In this document: piece by piece, positions 23,261 through 35,808 of the stretch | Layout: every line of letters begins with the position of its first letter | How positions within the stretch are numbered: the stretch's first letter is position 1 | Assembly (NCBI GenBank): GCA_033239525.1 | Contig: BSYO01000036.1 | Location: forward strand, 8,392,126-8,456,125 | Origin: Nepenthes gracilis | Lineage: Eukaryota > Streptophyta > Magnoliopsida > Caryophyllales > Nepenthaceae | DNA length: 64,000 nucleotides | Direction: 5' to 3' | The notes under the pieces: generated by a model | The model's input: the letters and a program-made list of their open reading frames with translations, nothing else | Database searches by the model: none | What the model was told of the DNA's origin: nothing | Position numbers and translations under genes: made by a program

Positions 23261-24900
23261 CAAAGCGCGCCGAAGTGGGTCATGCCGGCTGAGAGGATCT
23301 GGAGGATAATCTCGGGATTGGCAGCATCGTTGGTCATGGTTAAAGCCACCAGCAACGGGGAAAGCAGCGAAGCAGCTCACGCAAGCGCCGTCGGTGCCTT
23401 CACTCTCTCTCTACCTCGCCTCAAGATCCACCAAAATTTCGGCAGATTATCATAAGTTTGCCATATGCAAACACAAGATCGGTAACCCTAAAGAGTAATG
23501 AAGGATTTACCTGCTTCAATTTACTGGTTTTCCTCCAATGGCGGCGATTATGGCATTCGCACCTAGGGTTCACGATTTCAATCCTCCTCTTCATATCGCG
23601 GCACAAAATCGAGGGGGAAACGTAGAGAAGGTTTCACGGGCGTTTGATCTCGGCATCGCTTCATCCGGCGATGGAGGTCGCAGCCGTTCTACACCCTGCT
23701 CTTCTCCGTTCTCTTCTCTCTTTTTCTTTTTTCTTTCTTCTTTACTGTTTTGCTGCAGTTTTGCCAACTAATTTCATTTTTCCTTTTTTTTTAATGTTGA
23801 AGGCCAACTGGAGCCGGTTTGACTCAAACCGGCTATAGGGCCAAATATAGGTTTTATTAAACCCCCTTTTTTTGGGTATTAGAGAACGGTACAGAGCGGA
23901 AGCCCCTAGCGTGGCCTCTTCTAACAAGTCCTACTATGTCCTTAGGCCGGACTTATTACTCTAGCGAAATAGTTCATCTCAGGTGGCAAGGATGTTGCCC
24001 CTCAGCCTTCTATCTTGAATGAAATCAAATTATTTGAGCCGACTTGGATTTGGATATTTAGCATGTATATTTTCTAGGCCGGGTGCTTTCTTCATTTCTT
24101 CTTCTTGAAGTTGCAGTATGAACGGTTGAAGAAAGGGCCCCCAGGGCAACGTTGGTTATTCCTTGTGGAATTATGGAAGTGAGATTCCATAGTGGAATTC
24201 TTAGAGTGAACGAAATCCGAAGTGGATTTTGCTTCAGTTGGTTTGGAATTGACACCGGAACGAACTCATGGATGTCGAGAAATGCTGGAATGGTACTGTA
24301 GGTGCCAGCTGGGCAAATAGGAAATCCAATTGCTTATGAAAGAGAGAATCACAATGGATCCGTGTCTAGCTGCCTGTGAGAGGAGATTTTGAAATGCTTT
24401 TGTGTCCAACATTTTTAGAGAGAAAATACTGGAATACGTTGCTGTCCGGCTTTTCTCTCTTTTTTCTTCTATTTACACCGTTCTGTGCTTCATCCTTTCT
24501 TTCCTCTATGAGAAAGAAAATACCGGTTGACTTACAACCGGTGGTTTGAAAGAGAAATGCTGATTGTAATTTTGAGTGAAATGACCGGTTGGAATAAAAT
24601 GACCGGTTGGTGCAAAGGAACCAGTTGGCAAAATGATCGGCATGTCTGACGCAAAGGATGCAGCATGGGCCTACCCTCCAACTTCGGGTATCCAGTCAGC
24701 TCAGCATGGCAGCTAACTCCAGTGTTCCACTAGTCCAAAAAGTCAATAGGAAAGTCTGGAGCTGCCATGGAGACGATCCACCAGCAAAAGTGAACGCCCT
24801 CCTGGAACCGCCCCTCCAGTACCGAGGCTAACTCCTCAGAGCAGAGTTTGGACCTCCTCTCTTCATACAGTTGGGCACACACGTCTTGCAAATCACTAAC
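23261..24900. other. No gene seen; ACCGG-motif repeats
   Basis: Short frames only. The strand alternates between T/C-rich runs (23700-23790) and segments with repeated ACCGGTTG or ACCGGC motifs (23815-23835, 24520-24650). Some of this may be the extreme 5' end of the LINE. I see no coding similarity. Confidence 0.4.
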
Positions 24901-24903
24901 CCA

Positions 24904-25344
24904 CTACCAACTCTCTCGAAGCTCATCCTCAAGCAATGCGATCCAAGCCAAAGCTTGTGCATTAGCCTCAGAGAGCTCTTGTTCTCTCTCCTTGGACTCG
25001 AACAGAGCCCGATCAAGATAGTTGGCCCGCTGTTGATTTTGTAGTGCATTACTAACGAAGGCATTGACCCAACACTCCGCCTCTGCAATAGCTTGTTCTG
25101 CACGCACAATTAGCACATGAGCGATCTCAGGCTCCCGTAGACACAGAGAGTTTAAAGATCCAGAGAATTCAAAATTAGGGGGTGCCCTTAGATACCCTAG
25201 GAGTCCAAGAATCAAGGCCTCTGAATGGTGCCCCTTCGTAGCAGCCGCCACGCCTACCAAGTCTTCCACTCCCACTTCCCTTGTCATCTCCTTGTTGAAG
25301 CTTACCTCCTTAGTCGAAGACGTAGGTTTAGAAGAAGATGACAA
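24904..25344 (-). CDS. Coiled-coil ORF of unknown function, possibly an antisense ORF of a Tat-type gypsy element
   Basis: An open frame of 146 codons starts MSSSSKPTSSTKEVSF and becomes strongly helical: IVRAEQAIAEAECWVNAF, then NQQRANYLDRALFES, KEREQELSEANAQAL and ALLEDELRESW, with heptad-like Ala/Leu/Glu spacing. I know no enzyme family with this sequence. Plant Tat-lineage gypsy elements are known to carry extra antisense ORFs between pol and the 3' LTR, some encoding helical proteins. A plus-strand polypurine-like tract at about 26900 would put this frame in that position. It could equally be a chance survivor or a separate transposon ORF. Confidence 0.35.
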   Translation of the reverse strand: MSSSSKPTSSTKEVSFNKEMTREVGVEDLVGVAAATKGHHSEALILGLLGYLRAPPNFEFSGSLNSLCLREPEIAHVLIVRAEQAIAEAECWVNAFVSNALQNQQRANYLDRALFESKEREQELSEANAQALAWIALLEDELRESW

Positions 25345-26898
25345 TTTCCCTAGTCAAGCCAACAGATCAAGAATGTCAATGAAGCCTTCATTAGCCATTT
25401 AAAGACCAAGGCAGATCAGAAAGAAGGGTGACGAAGAACTGAAGCAGAAAGGCTCGCAGCGCAAAGGCCCGTAGAAATAAAGATGGAACTAGTGCTTAAA
25501 TAGTCCTTGCCCTGGCCTAAAATCATGTGTTTAAAAATGCTGAAGCAGCTTGTCTTTTCGTCAGTGCCATCATGACATGTGACATGGTGCTTCCCATCAC
25601 AATCAATGCACTCTAATGCTCTGTTTGACACAACGGTGACGTAGCTCAGCTATCGATGCCCTGGCGCATCACTTCCCCAGATCATGGACCGATGGTGCAT
25701 GACCTTGGTGGACTGGAGGCTGGTTCAACCGGCCACGTCCAGACCAGGCATCAAGACAAGCCATCGTGAGTCAAATTGCCAAAAGATGGAGTTGTTAACA
25801 GGGCCGAACTGCCAAACTAATGAGGGTTGAGCAGTCAAAAGTAGCATCCGAAGATTGTAATCGTTTAAATTATGCAAGAATATTAGAGCCATGCGATAGA
25901 AATAAAAAATGCCTAATAGTTCCATTCATTAATTTCTTTTACAAAGTATAAAACTTACATCAACGAATGTATAAGATAATAAGAAGGAAAAATACATGGA
26001 GTAATGACCCGATAGCATTCAGTCAAACAGGTTCGAAAAAGACAGGCATAATAGGAAAATGAAAAGTAGCTATCTTCCCGGAGATTGTCTCCCCGCTGAC
26101 CATCCTATCCAAGGACCATATACAAATAGGGAAGAAATGGCAAGTCCTCCCAGGCAAAGGAGAGGGGTCATTTGCCCGCTCTCACCTAGGAGTCACCCTT
26201 CGAAGATCTTCCATCAATATGAGCCGTAGCCAATGGAACTAAGTCAGACCAAAGACGACAAAGACGGCCCTATCCCTAGTAGACTCTGAAAGCAACTCCA
26301 ACACATTCAACAGTAACCCCGTGAGAGGGAATCGAAAGTGGCAACGCTCGCCCTGGGCTTGTGACAAGTCGGTGGGCTAAAGAACCTACCCTCCGAAGTT
26401 CCTCTAGTGTCGGAGAACCGAATGCCGGCAAAGAGGAGAAAGATAACGGCGACCCTATGATTAGACCACCCTTGTTATAGTAAGAGAACAACCCAAGTAG
26501 GGAAATTGCGTCAGACTAGAAATGCTCCTTTGAATCTCTCAGAACTCTATTTGATTCCGACCAATGGCAGCGTAGGCTCTGTGCCCACCTTGATCTCTCA
26601 TATCATTCAACCAACAGAAGAGCGGTTGATGAAGTGAAGCACAACAAGCCCTCCATTTATAGCCAAAAAAGCAAATCGATGAGCCATTATTGCAAGGAAT
26701 CGCACCCGCTAGTGCCATCCACAGAGAATCACCAGGTCCAAAAAATCGCATCCAAATCTTTCCAAATAGAGCACCAAATCACTGAGCACCCACATAAAAG
26801 AATGTAGAACGCCACAAATAGGAATGCTTGAAGGCGACCCCTGCAAGAAATGTCCCATCATCGGGCATATCGGGAACTAGCAAAACTCAACCACCCAG
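25345..26898. other. No recognisable gene; probable retroelement internal sequence
   Basis: Short frames on the minus strand (25725-25925, 26276-26491, 26539-26751) have no family I recognise. The composition is moderately GC-rich, unlike the AT-rich intergenic DNA, which fits noncoding internal sequence of a gypsy element. No LTR pair was found. Confidence 0.35.
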
Positions 26899-27600
26899 CA
26901 TGGGGGGCTAGTGATGGATCCTATAGCACTGCAGGCTAACCTAGCTCCAGGCCCATTTGTTAGCGTGCCAAGGAGACTAAGCTCAGCAAGATCCTATGAG
27001 GTACGACGCCCAAGAGGCGCCACAATTGGCCCAGCCGTAGCCCATCTTGTGATGAGTAGACAAAAATAAGCACCAAGTAAGCCCAATGGACAGCCCAAGT
27101 GGACTGGCCAATCGCCATACAGGGAACCCTCCAGCTTGGTAGCCGACAGTCTAGTCACAACAGCATGTGCATGTAGGCGATACTAGCAACCACCGTCTTG
27201 CAGAAGTTTGGTGAGGACTACCAATTATTGCACAGCTGCCCCAAAAATACAACTAACATTAGTAGCCTCCACCATCTCCACGACAGTTTGGCAAATCCTA
27301 GTGTGATAGTTGTCACCAGCCTTGGCACCAAAACTACATCGATATTAGTATTACAAATACCCTTCACTCCTACCGATGAAGGGAGGAGAAGAATCCTTTC
27401 TCTTGATTGTCTAGATAAAACAAAGAACTCTCTTTTGCTCTCGAAGTAATCAAATCTCAAAGGGAACTATCTATTTCTTCCTTTCTCCTAGCTGCTCCCT
27501 TGCGAGTGCACTCACAAGCCGCTCCCCGTTGTGCAGAAGTGTTAGAGTCAGGACCTCCGCCATTACTCTCATTCCCTCCACCCGTGTAAGGTACCGATCT
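26899..27600 (+). mobile_element. Possible polypurine tract and LTR of a Tat-like gypsy element
   Basis: A short G-run (catggggggctag, 26899-26911) is followed at about 26911 by TGATGGATCC, an arrangement like a polypurine tract followed by an LTR start on the plus strand. The next 650 bp are noncoding. I could not find the partner LTR or a clear CA end; the 3' limit is only where the next element's LTR begins. Confidence 0.3.
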
Positions 27601-27700
27601 TCAAAACATGATAATTATGAGTAATTAAGGTAATATAATCAAAATTGGGTTAAATATAAGTACAAAATAAAAATTCGGGAAGCAAAATGGAAGAAGGGAG

Positions 27701-29620
27701 GAGGTCGCTTGATGCACGACCGAGCGGTGTACGACTGCAAAATCCAGTATGATGTCACCCGAGTAGAGCCCGAGCCATGCCTAATAGCATTATTTCCAGA
27801 ACAACATTGCCCGAAGGATGCTCGAGCTCAAAGCAAGGGCAAATTCTAGAATGTGGATGCCTGATGGGTGCTCGAGTCACGCTCAAGCATGGCCGGCCGT
27901 ATACGGCCAGTGCTTGAAGGACACTCAACCAGCGCTCGAGCGTTGGTCATCCTTATCTGATTCTTTGGATAAGATTTGGTAAATTTTATTGTTTAAAAAT
28001 AAATTATATATATATATATATATATATGAAAATAAAAGGAATCTCAGCCATTTTGTATGAAGAAAGGAGAAGGTGAGAGAAATAGAAGGGAGGAGAAAAG
28101 GTTAGAGAGAGAAAGAGGTTTTGGGTTTGAATCGGGTCATTTTTAAAGAAAAAAGTTTATAGATCGGGTTAAAGTAAATATACTCTAAGCATTGTCTTTC
28201 CTTTTTTACTGTTTCTTGAATTTTTCTATGGATATTATTATTCGATACCTTAATCTTGTTAATTTTTTACTGATTAAATTTTATACTTTACTGCTCTCTC
28301 ATGTTTTTATGAACAAGTTTCATATTTAAATGTATGTATTATAATATATATATTTTTATTTAATTTTTAGTTACTGTTTTATATCTGTAAAAGTATCCAA
28401 TTTTACTGTACAACCAGAATTTGAAAAATATGATTTATGGACTATTTATAGTTATACTGTAAGAGTAATAAAAATATATGTAAAGTTTACTATTATCTAT
28501 TCATCTGTCTATGTTAAAAATTATCTGTTCTGTAATGGCCATAATTATCTGCATATCTATTTTTATGAAAAAATTATCAGTTAAAGTTTAAAATTTAAGT
28601 TCACAAGAATATGAAACTATGCATCTGTATAATTCTATGGGAATATGAGATTTGTGTATGTATCCCAAACATATGAAAATCTGTATCTGTATCAAGAATA
28701 TGAAATAAGTTTCTATACACTGAACATGGAAATGTATATCTACATTAAGGAATTAAAATTCTACAATTTGTTATCTGCTATTTGGTTTTTTCCTCGGAGT
28801 GAGAAAATCAAGAAAGAAGAATTATGAATATTTGTGTAGAGTTTTTAATATACAATCTAAAAAGTAATCATGAAATTGGATCAAGAATTTTATTTCAGTT
28901 GATAGTAGTCTTTGGTATACTTTAGAAAATTACAATAATAGATCAAGGAATACTCCTGGGTCATGGGAGATGCTATGGTGGCATGAGAAATATGGCCTTA
29001 TATATCGGTTAAAGGTTTACTGCTAACCACGAAGTGTTGAATGACGTGGATAGTGCCTTAGAATGTGTGAAAACATACATATTCCATTTCTCGATTGATC
29101 ACTCCGTTAGTTAGTAAGCCTTACTAACCTTGGTTCCTGAAGTTAATTAAATTTCTGCATGTTTTGGAAGATTAAAGGAAATTAGAGATAAAATATGAAA
29201 AGTGAAATGTATTCTGAAAATGTTATTTGATCATATTTTCTATGCATTTGTTCCTAATCCAGTCCTTAATTTATTTTTGAGTATACTGCATTGTCTTTGA
29301 TTATATATATACATTGTTAAATATTTAGCTCATTTCCTTATTTTTCTTACCTTCAGATAAGCACTAGTTGATATTAGATGAAGTGGACTAGAAGTTTACA
29401 GGTTTCTAGGCATAAAAGGACTAATTTTGTGGATTATGTAAATGTATAAAGAGAATTTTGTTCTATCATGGACGTTTTGATGATACTTATGTAGATATTG
29501 TTTCCGATATGTTAATGGTTATATACATTGCTTCCACAGGTTATTGTAGTTTATTTTTGGTACATATTGGCATCTCTCTAATTCGACGTTATATCTAGGT
29601 GATATAGCATTAGAGCCACG
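27701..29620 (+). repeat. 5' LTR region of the gypsy element (limits approximate)
   Basis: The first 285 bp match the 3' copy. After about 27985 the two differ, with a (TA)n run at about 28002-28027 here. A degenerate primer-site-like string (gatatagcattagagccac, about 29600) may mark the LTR end, 370 bp before the gag ATG. The true left edge could lie further left, up to about 27600, because the 3' copy has lost its left part. Confidence 0.55.
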
Positions 29621-29983
29621 AATATATTATGGCAATATTTGGATTCTATGTTATGCTTGGATGCTTTACATGATTGGATATTATATAATTTGTGTTTAGT
29701 ATTTGATGGACATTAGGTTGGCTGATATTAAGTTTATCTAGTTCATCACATGTGGTTTTAGAGAAGGAGATGCCTTAAACTTGATCTACATCTTATGTGA
29801 AAGCCTAGGTTAGAATAAGATAGAAAGGACAAGTAGACGAAGGTGTAGGTTAATCGACTTAAGCTAGGACTAAGTTAGGGTCAGTGGTTATGTTTGATCG
29901 CGTAGTTTATAGTACCCTAGTTAGTGTCTAGTAGAGTTTTGTAACTGGCCTACATTGTTTTTATTTCAGAAAGTGTTTTAGCA

Positions 29984-30960
29984 ATGGCTCGTAGAAGAAG
30001 GCCAGTTCATGGTGGTCATCCATAGGATCGTGAGGCAGAATATCTGAATTTGCTTGGAAGAATGGCCGACATTATAGAGGCTATAGGGCAATAAAATCTA
30101 GCTCCAGTTCCTGTTCCTGCTCTGGCTCCAACTCTTGCTAATCTTGGGGCATTTGCTTATAATTGGTTCATTTAGGAGAGAGTCCCAAAGTTTATGGGTG
30201 AGCCGAACCCGGTAAAGGCCGATACGTGGTTCCAACGGCTGAAAAAAGTGTTTGCAGTCATCTGGTATTCCGGGGATGACAAAGTATTATTTGTTACCTA
30301 CCGTTTGGAAGGTGAAGTACATCACTAGTGGCAGATGAAAAAAATAGCTATGGGAGTACCTGAGAATGAGATAACTTGGGTCATGTTTGAGACTGGATTT
30401 ATGAAAAAATACTTTCCTTCTAGTTTCTGTGAACAAAAAGAGGAGGAATTTATTCGATTGAGGCAAGGCAACTGGATAGTAACTAAATATGATACTAAGT
30501 TTATAGGGCTGTCCCGGTTTGCACCGTACATGGTGAAGGATGAGGATAGGAATGAAAGAAAATTTCTTCAATGCTTAAAAGATGAAATTTGGAAACAGTT
30601 GGTGACTCTAAAGTTGCCGACTTACGTTGAAGTGTTAGATCGTGCCCTAATCCATAAGAAAGAAGAGTTTTTTAAAAAGAGGATGTCAAGTCAAAGTGGT
30701 GTCAATGCAAGCTCAAGTATGAGCTTGGAGAGACCACCAAAGAGGGTTAAGCAATCTGATCAGAACAAGAAGGTCAATCAACCTGCACCGACCACGCAAG
30801 CTTCAGCTAATCCCTGCCAGCATTGTGGGAAGCAACATGGAAGCAAGCCTTGCTTCAAGTTGATGGGTGTATGTTTTAATTGTAGATAATCAGGGCACAA
30901 AGTTAAAGATTGTCCCCATCCAAAGAGGGCCCTAGTGACTAAACCCATTGTTCCAGACTA
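29984..30960 (+). pseudogene. Gypsy gag with CCHC knuckle, several stops
   Basis: The frame starts MARRRRPVHGGHP and is stopped at codons inside the first 120 residues. It then stays open at 30335-30889 with the gag helices (WVMFETGFMKKYFP, LRQGNWIVTKYDTKF, FLQCLKDEIWKQL) and a Lys-rich linker. A first Cys cluster is CQHCGKQHGSKPC. The second, CFNCR-stop-SGHKVKDC, is a CX2CX4HX4C knuckle interrupted by TAA. Gag would form the particle and bind RNA. The ATG at 29984 is in frame with the 30335 block. Confidence 0.82.
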
Positions 30961-30999
30961 GGCCTATGCGATGTCTGTTGAGGAGGCGAAGCCCTCTGA

Positions 31000-33246
31000 C
31001 AATGTAGTGGAAGGTACTTTTTTTATTTGTGGTACCTCTGGTTCTGTATTCTTTAATTCTGGATCTACCCATTCTTTTATTTCACATTAATTTGCATATC
31101 ATCTTACATTGTCTCCTAAGATCCTAGATATTTCTTTGACTGTCTTGACCTTATAGGATCATCTGTTATTACGGATATTTTGTACCCGGGGTATATTATT
31201 GAGGTGAATGGGTTGCATTTAGTTGCTGATTTGATTTTGTTAGAGATGAGTGACTTTGACGTAAAATTGGTATGGACTAGTTGTCTAAATATCATACTAA
31301 TATATATTATTTCCATAAGTGGACTTTGTGATTTCGGAATGTGAGTCCTTTCGCATTCAAGGAATTCGGTAGGTGGTAAGGTCCAGTTTTATTTTGACTT
31401 GGCATTTATCGAAGGACAGGTGTGAAGCTTACTTAGCATATGCCAACGTGGTGGAGAGTTATAATATATCTACCAAGGAGATACCGGTTGTATGTGATTT
31501 CGAGGATGTTTCCCAGAAGAGCTGCCTAGCTTGCCGCCACACCGGGAGATAGAGTTTGAGGTTGATCCTGTGCCAGGATCAGCACCTATTTTCGAAGACA
31601 CCCTACCGTATGGCTCCTACTGAATTAAAAAAATTAGAGCAGAAATTGCAATACTACTGGATAAGGGTTTTATCAGACCTAATGTGTCACCGTGGGGTGC
31701 ACCAATTTTGTTCGTGAATAGAAGGAAGGGACTTTGCCGCTATGCGTGGATTATCATGAGCTAAATAAAATTACAATTAAGAATAAGTATCCTTTGTCAC
31801 GGATCGATAATCTCTTTGATCAATTACAAGGAACCTGTGTGTTCTTAAAGATCGATATTTGATCAAGGTATCATCAGTTGTGCATTAAGTAGGAGGATGT
31901 GGCAAAAATGGCATTATGTATAATGTGTGGTCACTATGAATTCCTTATTATACCATTTGGTTTGACTGATACTCCTACTGCTATTATTGATCTGATGAAT
32001 CGAGTTTTTTTGCCATATCTGGATAGATTTGTAGTGGTATTTATTGATAATGTTCTGATTTATTTCAAGAGTTATAAGGAACATGAGGCGCACTTGAGGA
32101 CCGTGCCCTAGACTCTTTGGGAGCATAAATTATTTGCAAAATTAAAGAAGTATGAGTTTTGGCTTGAAGAAGTTATATTTTTAGGACACGTCATTTCTGA
32201 TGGAAGTGTCTCGGTAGACCCGAAAAAGATTAAAACTATAATTAATTAGAGTCAACCAATGACAGTGACAAAGGTTTGGAGTTTCTTGGATATAGTCGGG
32301 TATTATCGCAGATTTGTGAAAAATTTCTCTCGTATTACTTTGACGCTCACCCAGTTGACAAAGAAGGAGGTTAAATTTGAATGAACCAAAGAATGTGAAT
32401 GGAGTTTTCAAGAGTTAAAAAATCAATTAACTTCTACACTGATTCTGACCATTCCTGACAATTCTGATGGTTAAAGTGTACTATGATGCCTCTAAGATTG
32501 GACTGGATTTTGTTTTAATACAGAATGGGAAGGTTGTTGCGTATGGGTCTTGGCAATTGAAGATTCATGAGAAAAATTATGCCCATAATTTTGAACTAGC
32601 CGCCGTAGTATTTGCATTGAAGAATTAGAGACATTATTTATACAATAAAAAATTTCTTGTGTATTCTGATCACAAAAGCCTCAAGTACTTGTTCTCGTAA
32701 AAGGAGCTGAATATTAGGTAGCAGAGGTGGATGAAATTTCTGAAAAATTATGATTGTGAGATTCAATACCATCCAAGAAGAGCGAATGTAGTAGTGAATG
32801 CTCTCAATCACCAAAATAGTTTTGTGGCGAGGATGCAGATTAAGAAATAGAGATGTTGGATTGTCTGAAATACTGTAATATCAAACAATATATTAAAGGT
32901 AATAGGATGATATTGTCTTATCTACAAGTACAGCTGAAAATTCTAGAAAAGGTTAAGGAGAAGCAAGCGAATGATCCATTTTTTATGGAAATTGTGGGTG
33001 ATTTTAATCGAGACTCTAAAATTAATTTTAATATTCAAGCTGATGGAGTCTTAAGATTTCGAGATCGTTTGTGTGTGCCTAATGATAAGGAGTTGTAAGA
33101 AGAGATTATGAAGGAGGCTCATCGAATCAAGTACACTATTCACCCTGAAATTAATAAGATGTAACGAAATTTGAATAAAATGTTTTGATGTTGGAATATG
33201 CGAAGAGAAATTGTGATTTCGTTGGTAGATGTCTTATCTACCAGCA
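31000..33246 (+). pseudogene. Gypsy protease, reverse transcriptase, RNase H and integrase start, decayed
   Basis: Protease: FFNSGSTHSFIS at about 31050, where the catalytic Asp of D(S/T)G is replaced by Asn. RT: a block at 31899-32111 with CGHYEFLIIPFGL and VVFIDNVLIYF, where the second Asp of the FIDD box is also Asn. Then FLGHVISDGSVSVDP. RNase H: FLVYSDHKSLKYLF at about 32650. Integrase: a partly open frame at 32853-33098 and the His/Cys region, ending CLIYQQ-like at about 33240 where the insertion begins. Both Asp losses and many stops show long inactivity. Confidence 0.82.
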
Positions 33247-34231
33247 ATTTTTTTTTTTTTTAGTAAGTAAGTGAATTTGGATTAAAGGGAAAAGAATATA
33301 ACACAGACAGTGATTTTACACCAAGTGTTTTGCCGACTTGGAATGAAATCAAGGTCATCGGGACATACCCCTATCACCTCGTTACAGAGGAAATAAAAAG
33401 TACCTACTAGAGGCCCGCACACTATTTAATCAAAGACCAAAGCGAACAGCGTTATACGACGAAAACAGAGGACCAAATCATATACAGATAGGCCCACAGC
33501 AACATACACTGCATTCTGCAATACAGTAATACAGTCACCGGTTCTGCAATCTGCAACACAGCATCACAGTAGCGCAGCATTCAGCACCTCATCACACAAC
33601 ACAGCACACTTCAAGCCCTCCACAACATTAGCCCATCCTCCAGCTCCTACCAGCTGAAATGAATATGCAGAAGGCTGTCCCAGGCTGTAGGCGTATCCAA
33701 ATTCTTCGCCAGCAACCACCACGAGCCCAGATCAGCCAATTCAAAAAACAACGAAGCCTCAGTAAGCCGAACTCTATATTCCACCTGCAGATTTTATCAT
33801 CACCGAATAAAATCATCATGCCCGCCAGACAACATAACCAGCCCCAATCCCAGCTTGGCAACAAAATAAGACCTCCAAGAATCCCGGAATCTTTGGCCTG
33901 GAAACCATGCAGTTACATTTAGCAACCCAATAGCAGGCAAATGCAAAAGTACCAGATGCTAAAAATTCCAGCAACAAATGACAATGTGACTGCAGGATTT
34001 CAGTGTATAAACACCTAGGCATCAGATCCACATAATCATGTCACCAACACCATAATCTCATCAAGATCAGGCATGAAACGCAGACACCGAAGCAAATTCG
34101 TGCAGCTTCCACTCAGCAGATGAGCAGCAACATCAGGCATTCACCAAGGCCTCATCCACACTCTTATGCCCAAAGAAACCGGGCAGCAAGACAACTAACA
34201 TCCATATTGCTTAACAAGCACATCAGCAAAT

Positions 34232-34885
34232 TGTTGGGGTCACTCCCGAGTGGATATGTCCGCGGACTCCATCTGAGAATGGACGAGGACTTTTGTTTGA
34301 GGAGTCATGACCGAGAGAACTTGGACGAGGACTCCATCCACGTGTGCGCTGACTTTCTTCTCATTAATGATCTCGGCAATAAATGCGGCCACAACTTCCA
34401 AGGTGTTGCGCTGCATGACGTGCGTGCGCGGCTCGGCGGCGGCTGCAGCGGCCTACTGCCCGACCTAGTGTTAGGGGCGGGTTGCCTCTAGCCTTTTTGA
34501 ATATATATATTGTTTATATGTATATATATATAGGGTGGTTGAGATCATTTATTATTATCATCAAGTGAGAAGGCTTTGTGAGTTGTGGGTCATGTGCCTT
34601 TGGAGCAACCATTTTGTGAGACTTGAGAGAGAAACACTTAGAGAGAGTTTGTACACTTGAGATTGTTTTTCTTTAGTTTGAGCTTGTGTAGCTAACACTT
34701 GTAAACAATCATTTTATAGTGTATTCTTTCGTGGTTTTTCCCTTACTTATAGAAGGGCTTTCCACGTTAAACTCTCGTGTTCCATCTCACATTTTCTCTC
34801 TACCTCTCACGTCCGTCCGAGAGCCCTTTGCTCTGTTCTGTCCGAAGTTGTGTCCGCTCGGCCTTCCGCGCGTTTTGCTCCAACA
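34232..34885 (+). repeat. Copia 5' LTR
   Basis: 654 bp, near-identical to the 3' LTR except a patch at about 34372-34490 with GC-rich divergent sequence. It contains a TATA-rich stretch (about 34500-34530), a plausible promoter core, since LTR promoters lie in this position. Confidence 0.93.
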
Positions 34886-34925
34886 AGTGGTATCGGAGAC
34901 AGTTCTTTTTCTACGGTGATCTTTA

Positions 34926-35808
34926 TGGAGTTTGGAAGCAAGATGGTCTCGTTTGAATGGTTCAAACTTTGACATCCGGCGCAGCAAGATGTCCGACTTG
35001 CTCTTCGTCAAGTCCATGCACGATCCGGTTTTGCCTCGGAAAACCCAAAGCATAAACGGACGCGGTATGGACTCGGAGCACAAACAGTGTGCGGGTTCAT
35101 TAGGCGATTTGTGGGACGAAACGTGTACAACCACGTTCGTAGGGAGACAAATGCCAAAGCCCTTTGGGAGAAGTTGAGAAGCTCTTTGCCTCCAAACCTG
35201 GCAACAATAAAATCTACCATTTGATGCGGCTGGTCCATATCCGATACAAGGATGGGTCCTCTGTGGCCGACCACCTGAACGAGTTTGAGGGATGCGTGGA
35301 CCGGCTCAACAGCATGGGCATCAAGTTCGAGGACGAAGTGCTAGGACTTTGGCTCCTAGCAACCCTCCCGGACTCATGGGAAACCATGAGGGTCACGATC
35401 GCCAACACAGCTCCGAACAGTGTGGTGACACTGGAGATGGTAAAGGGAGCTGTGCTGAACGAGGAAGTAAGGCGACGTTCTCAGGAGACGTCTACCTCTC
35501 AGCAGCCCGAGGTCCTTGTTACGGAAACAATGGGAAGAAGCCGAGGACGTGGCCCAAAGTCTGAAGACAAAGGGCGGAGTAAGTCACGCTCCCGGTGCCA
35601 AGATATGGAGTGCCATCATTGTGGCAAGAAGGGCCACATCAAAAGGTTCTCACTTTCAAATGGAAGCGTGAGAACGCTGGGAAGCGAGAAGGGCGAAAAG
35701 AGACGAGGCGAGGAAGAGTCCTCGGTCTCTGCTAGACAAGAAGATCTCCTCTTAACTTGTGAGTCGAGACTTGATGGCAGTGTGGGCGCGATCCTCTCGA
35801 TTGGGTAG
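34926..35808 (+). pseudogene. Copia gag, frameshifted
   Basis: The start reads MEFGSKMVSFE; the same protein continues in another frame with NGSNFDIRRSKMSDLLF. The main open block (35164-35808) has LFASKPGNNKIYHLMRL, VADHLNEFEGCVDRLNSMG, a Ser/Arg-rich linker and the knuckle CHHCGKKGHIKRF. After that the expected Cys is replaced (RFSLSN) and the frame wanders. This is the UBN2/retrotran_gag layout of copia elements. Confidence 0.88.
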
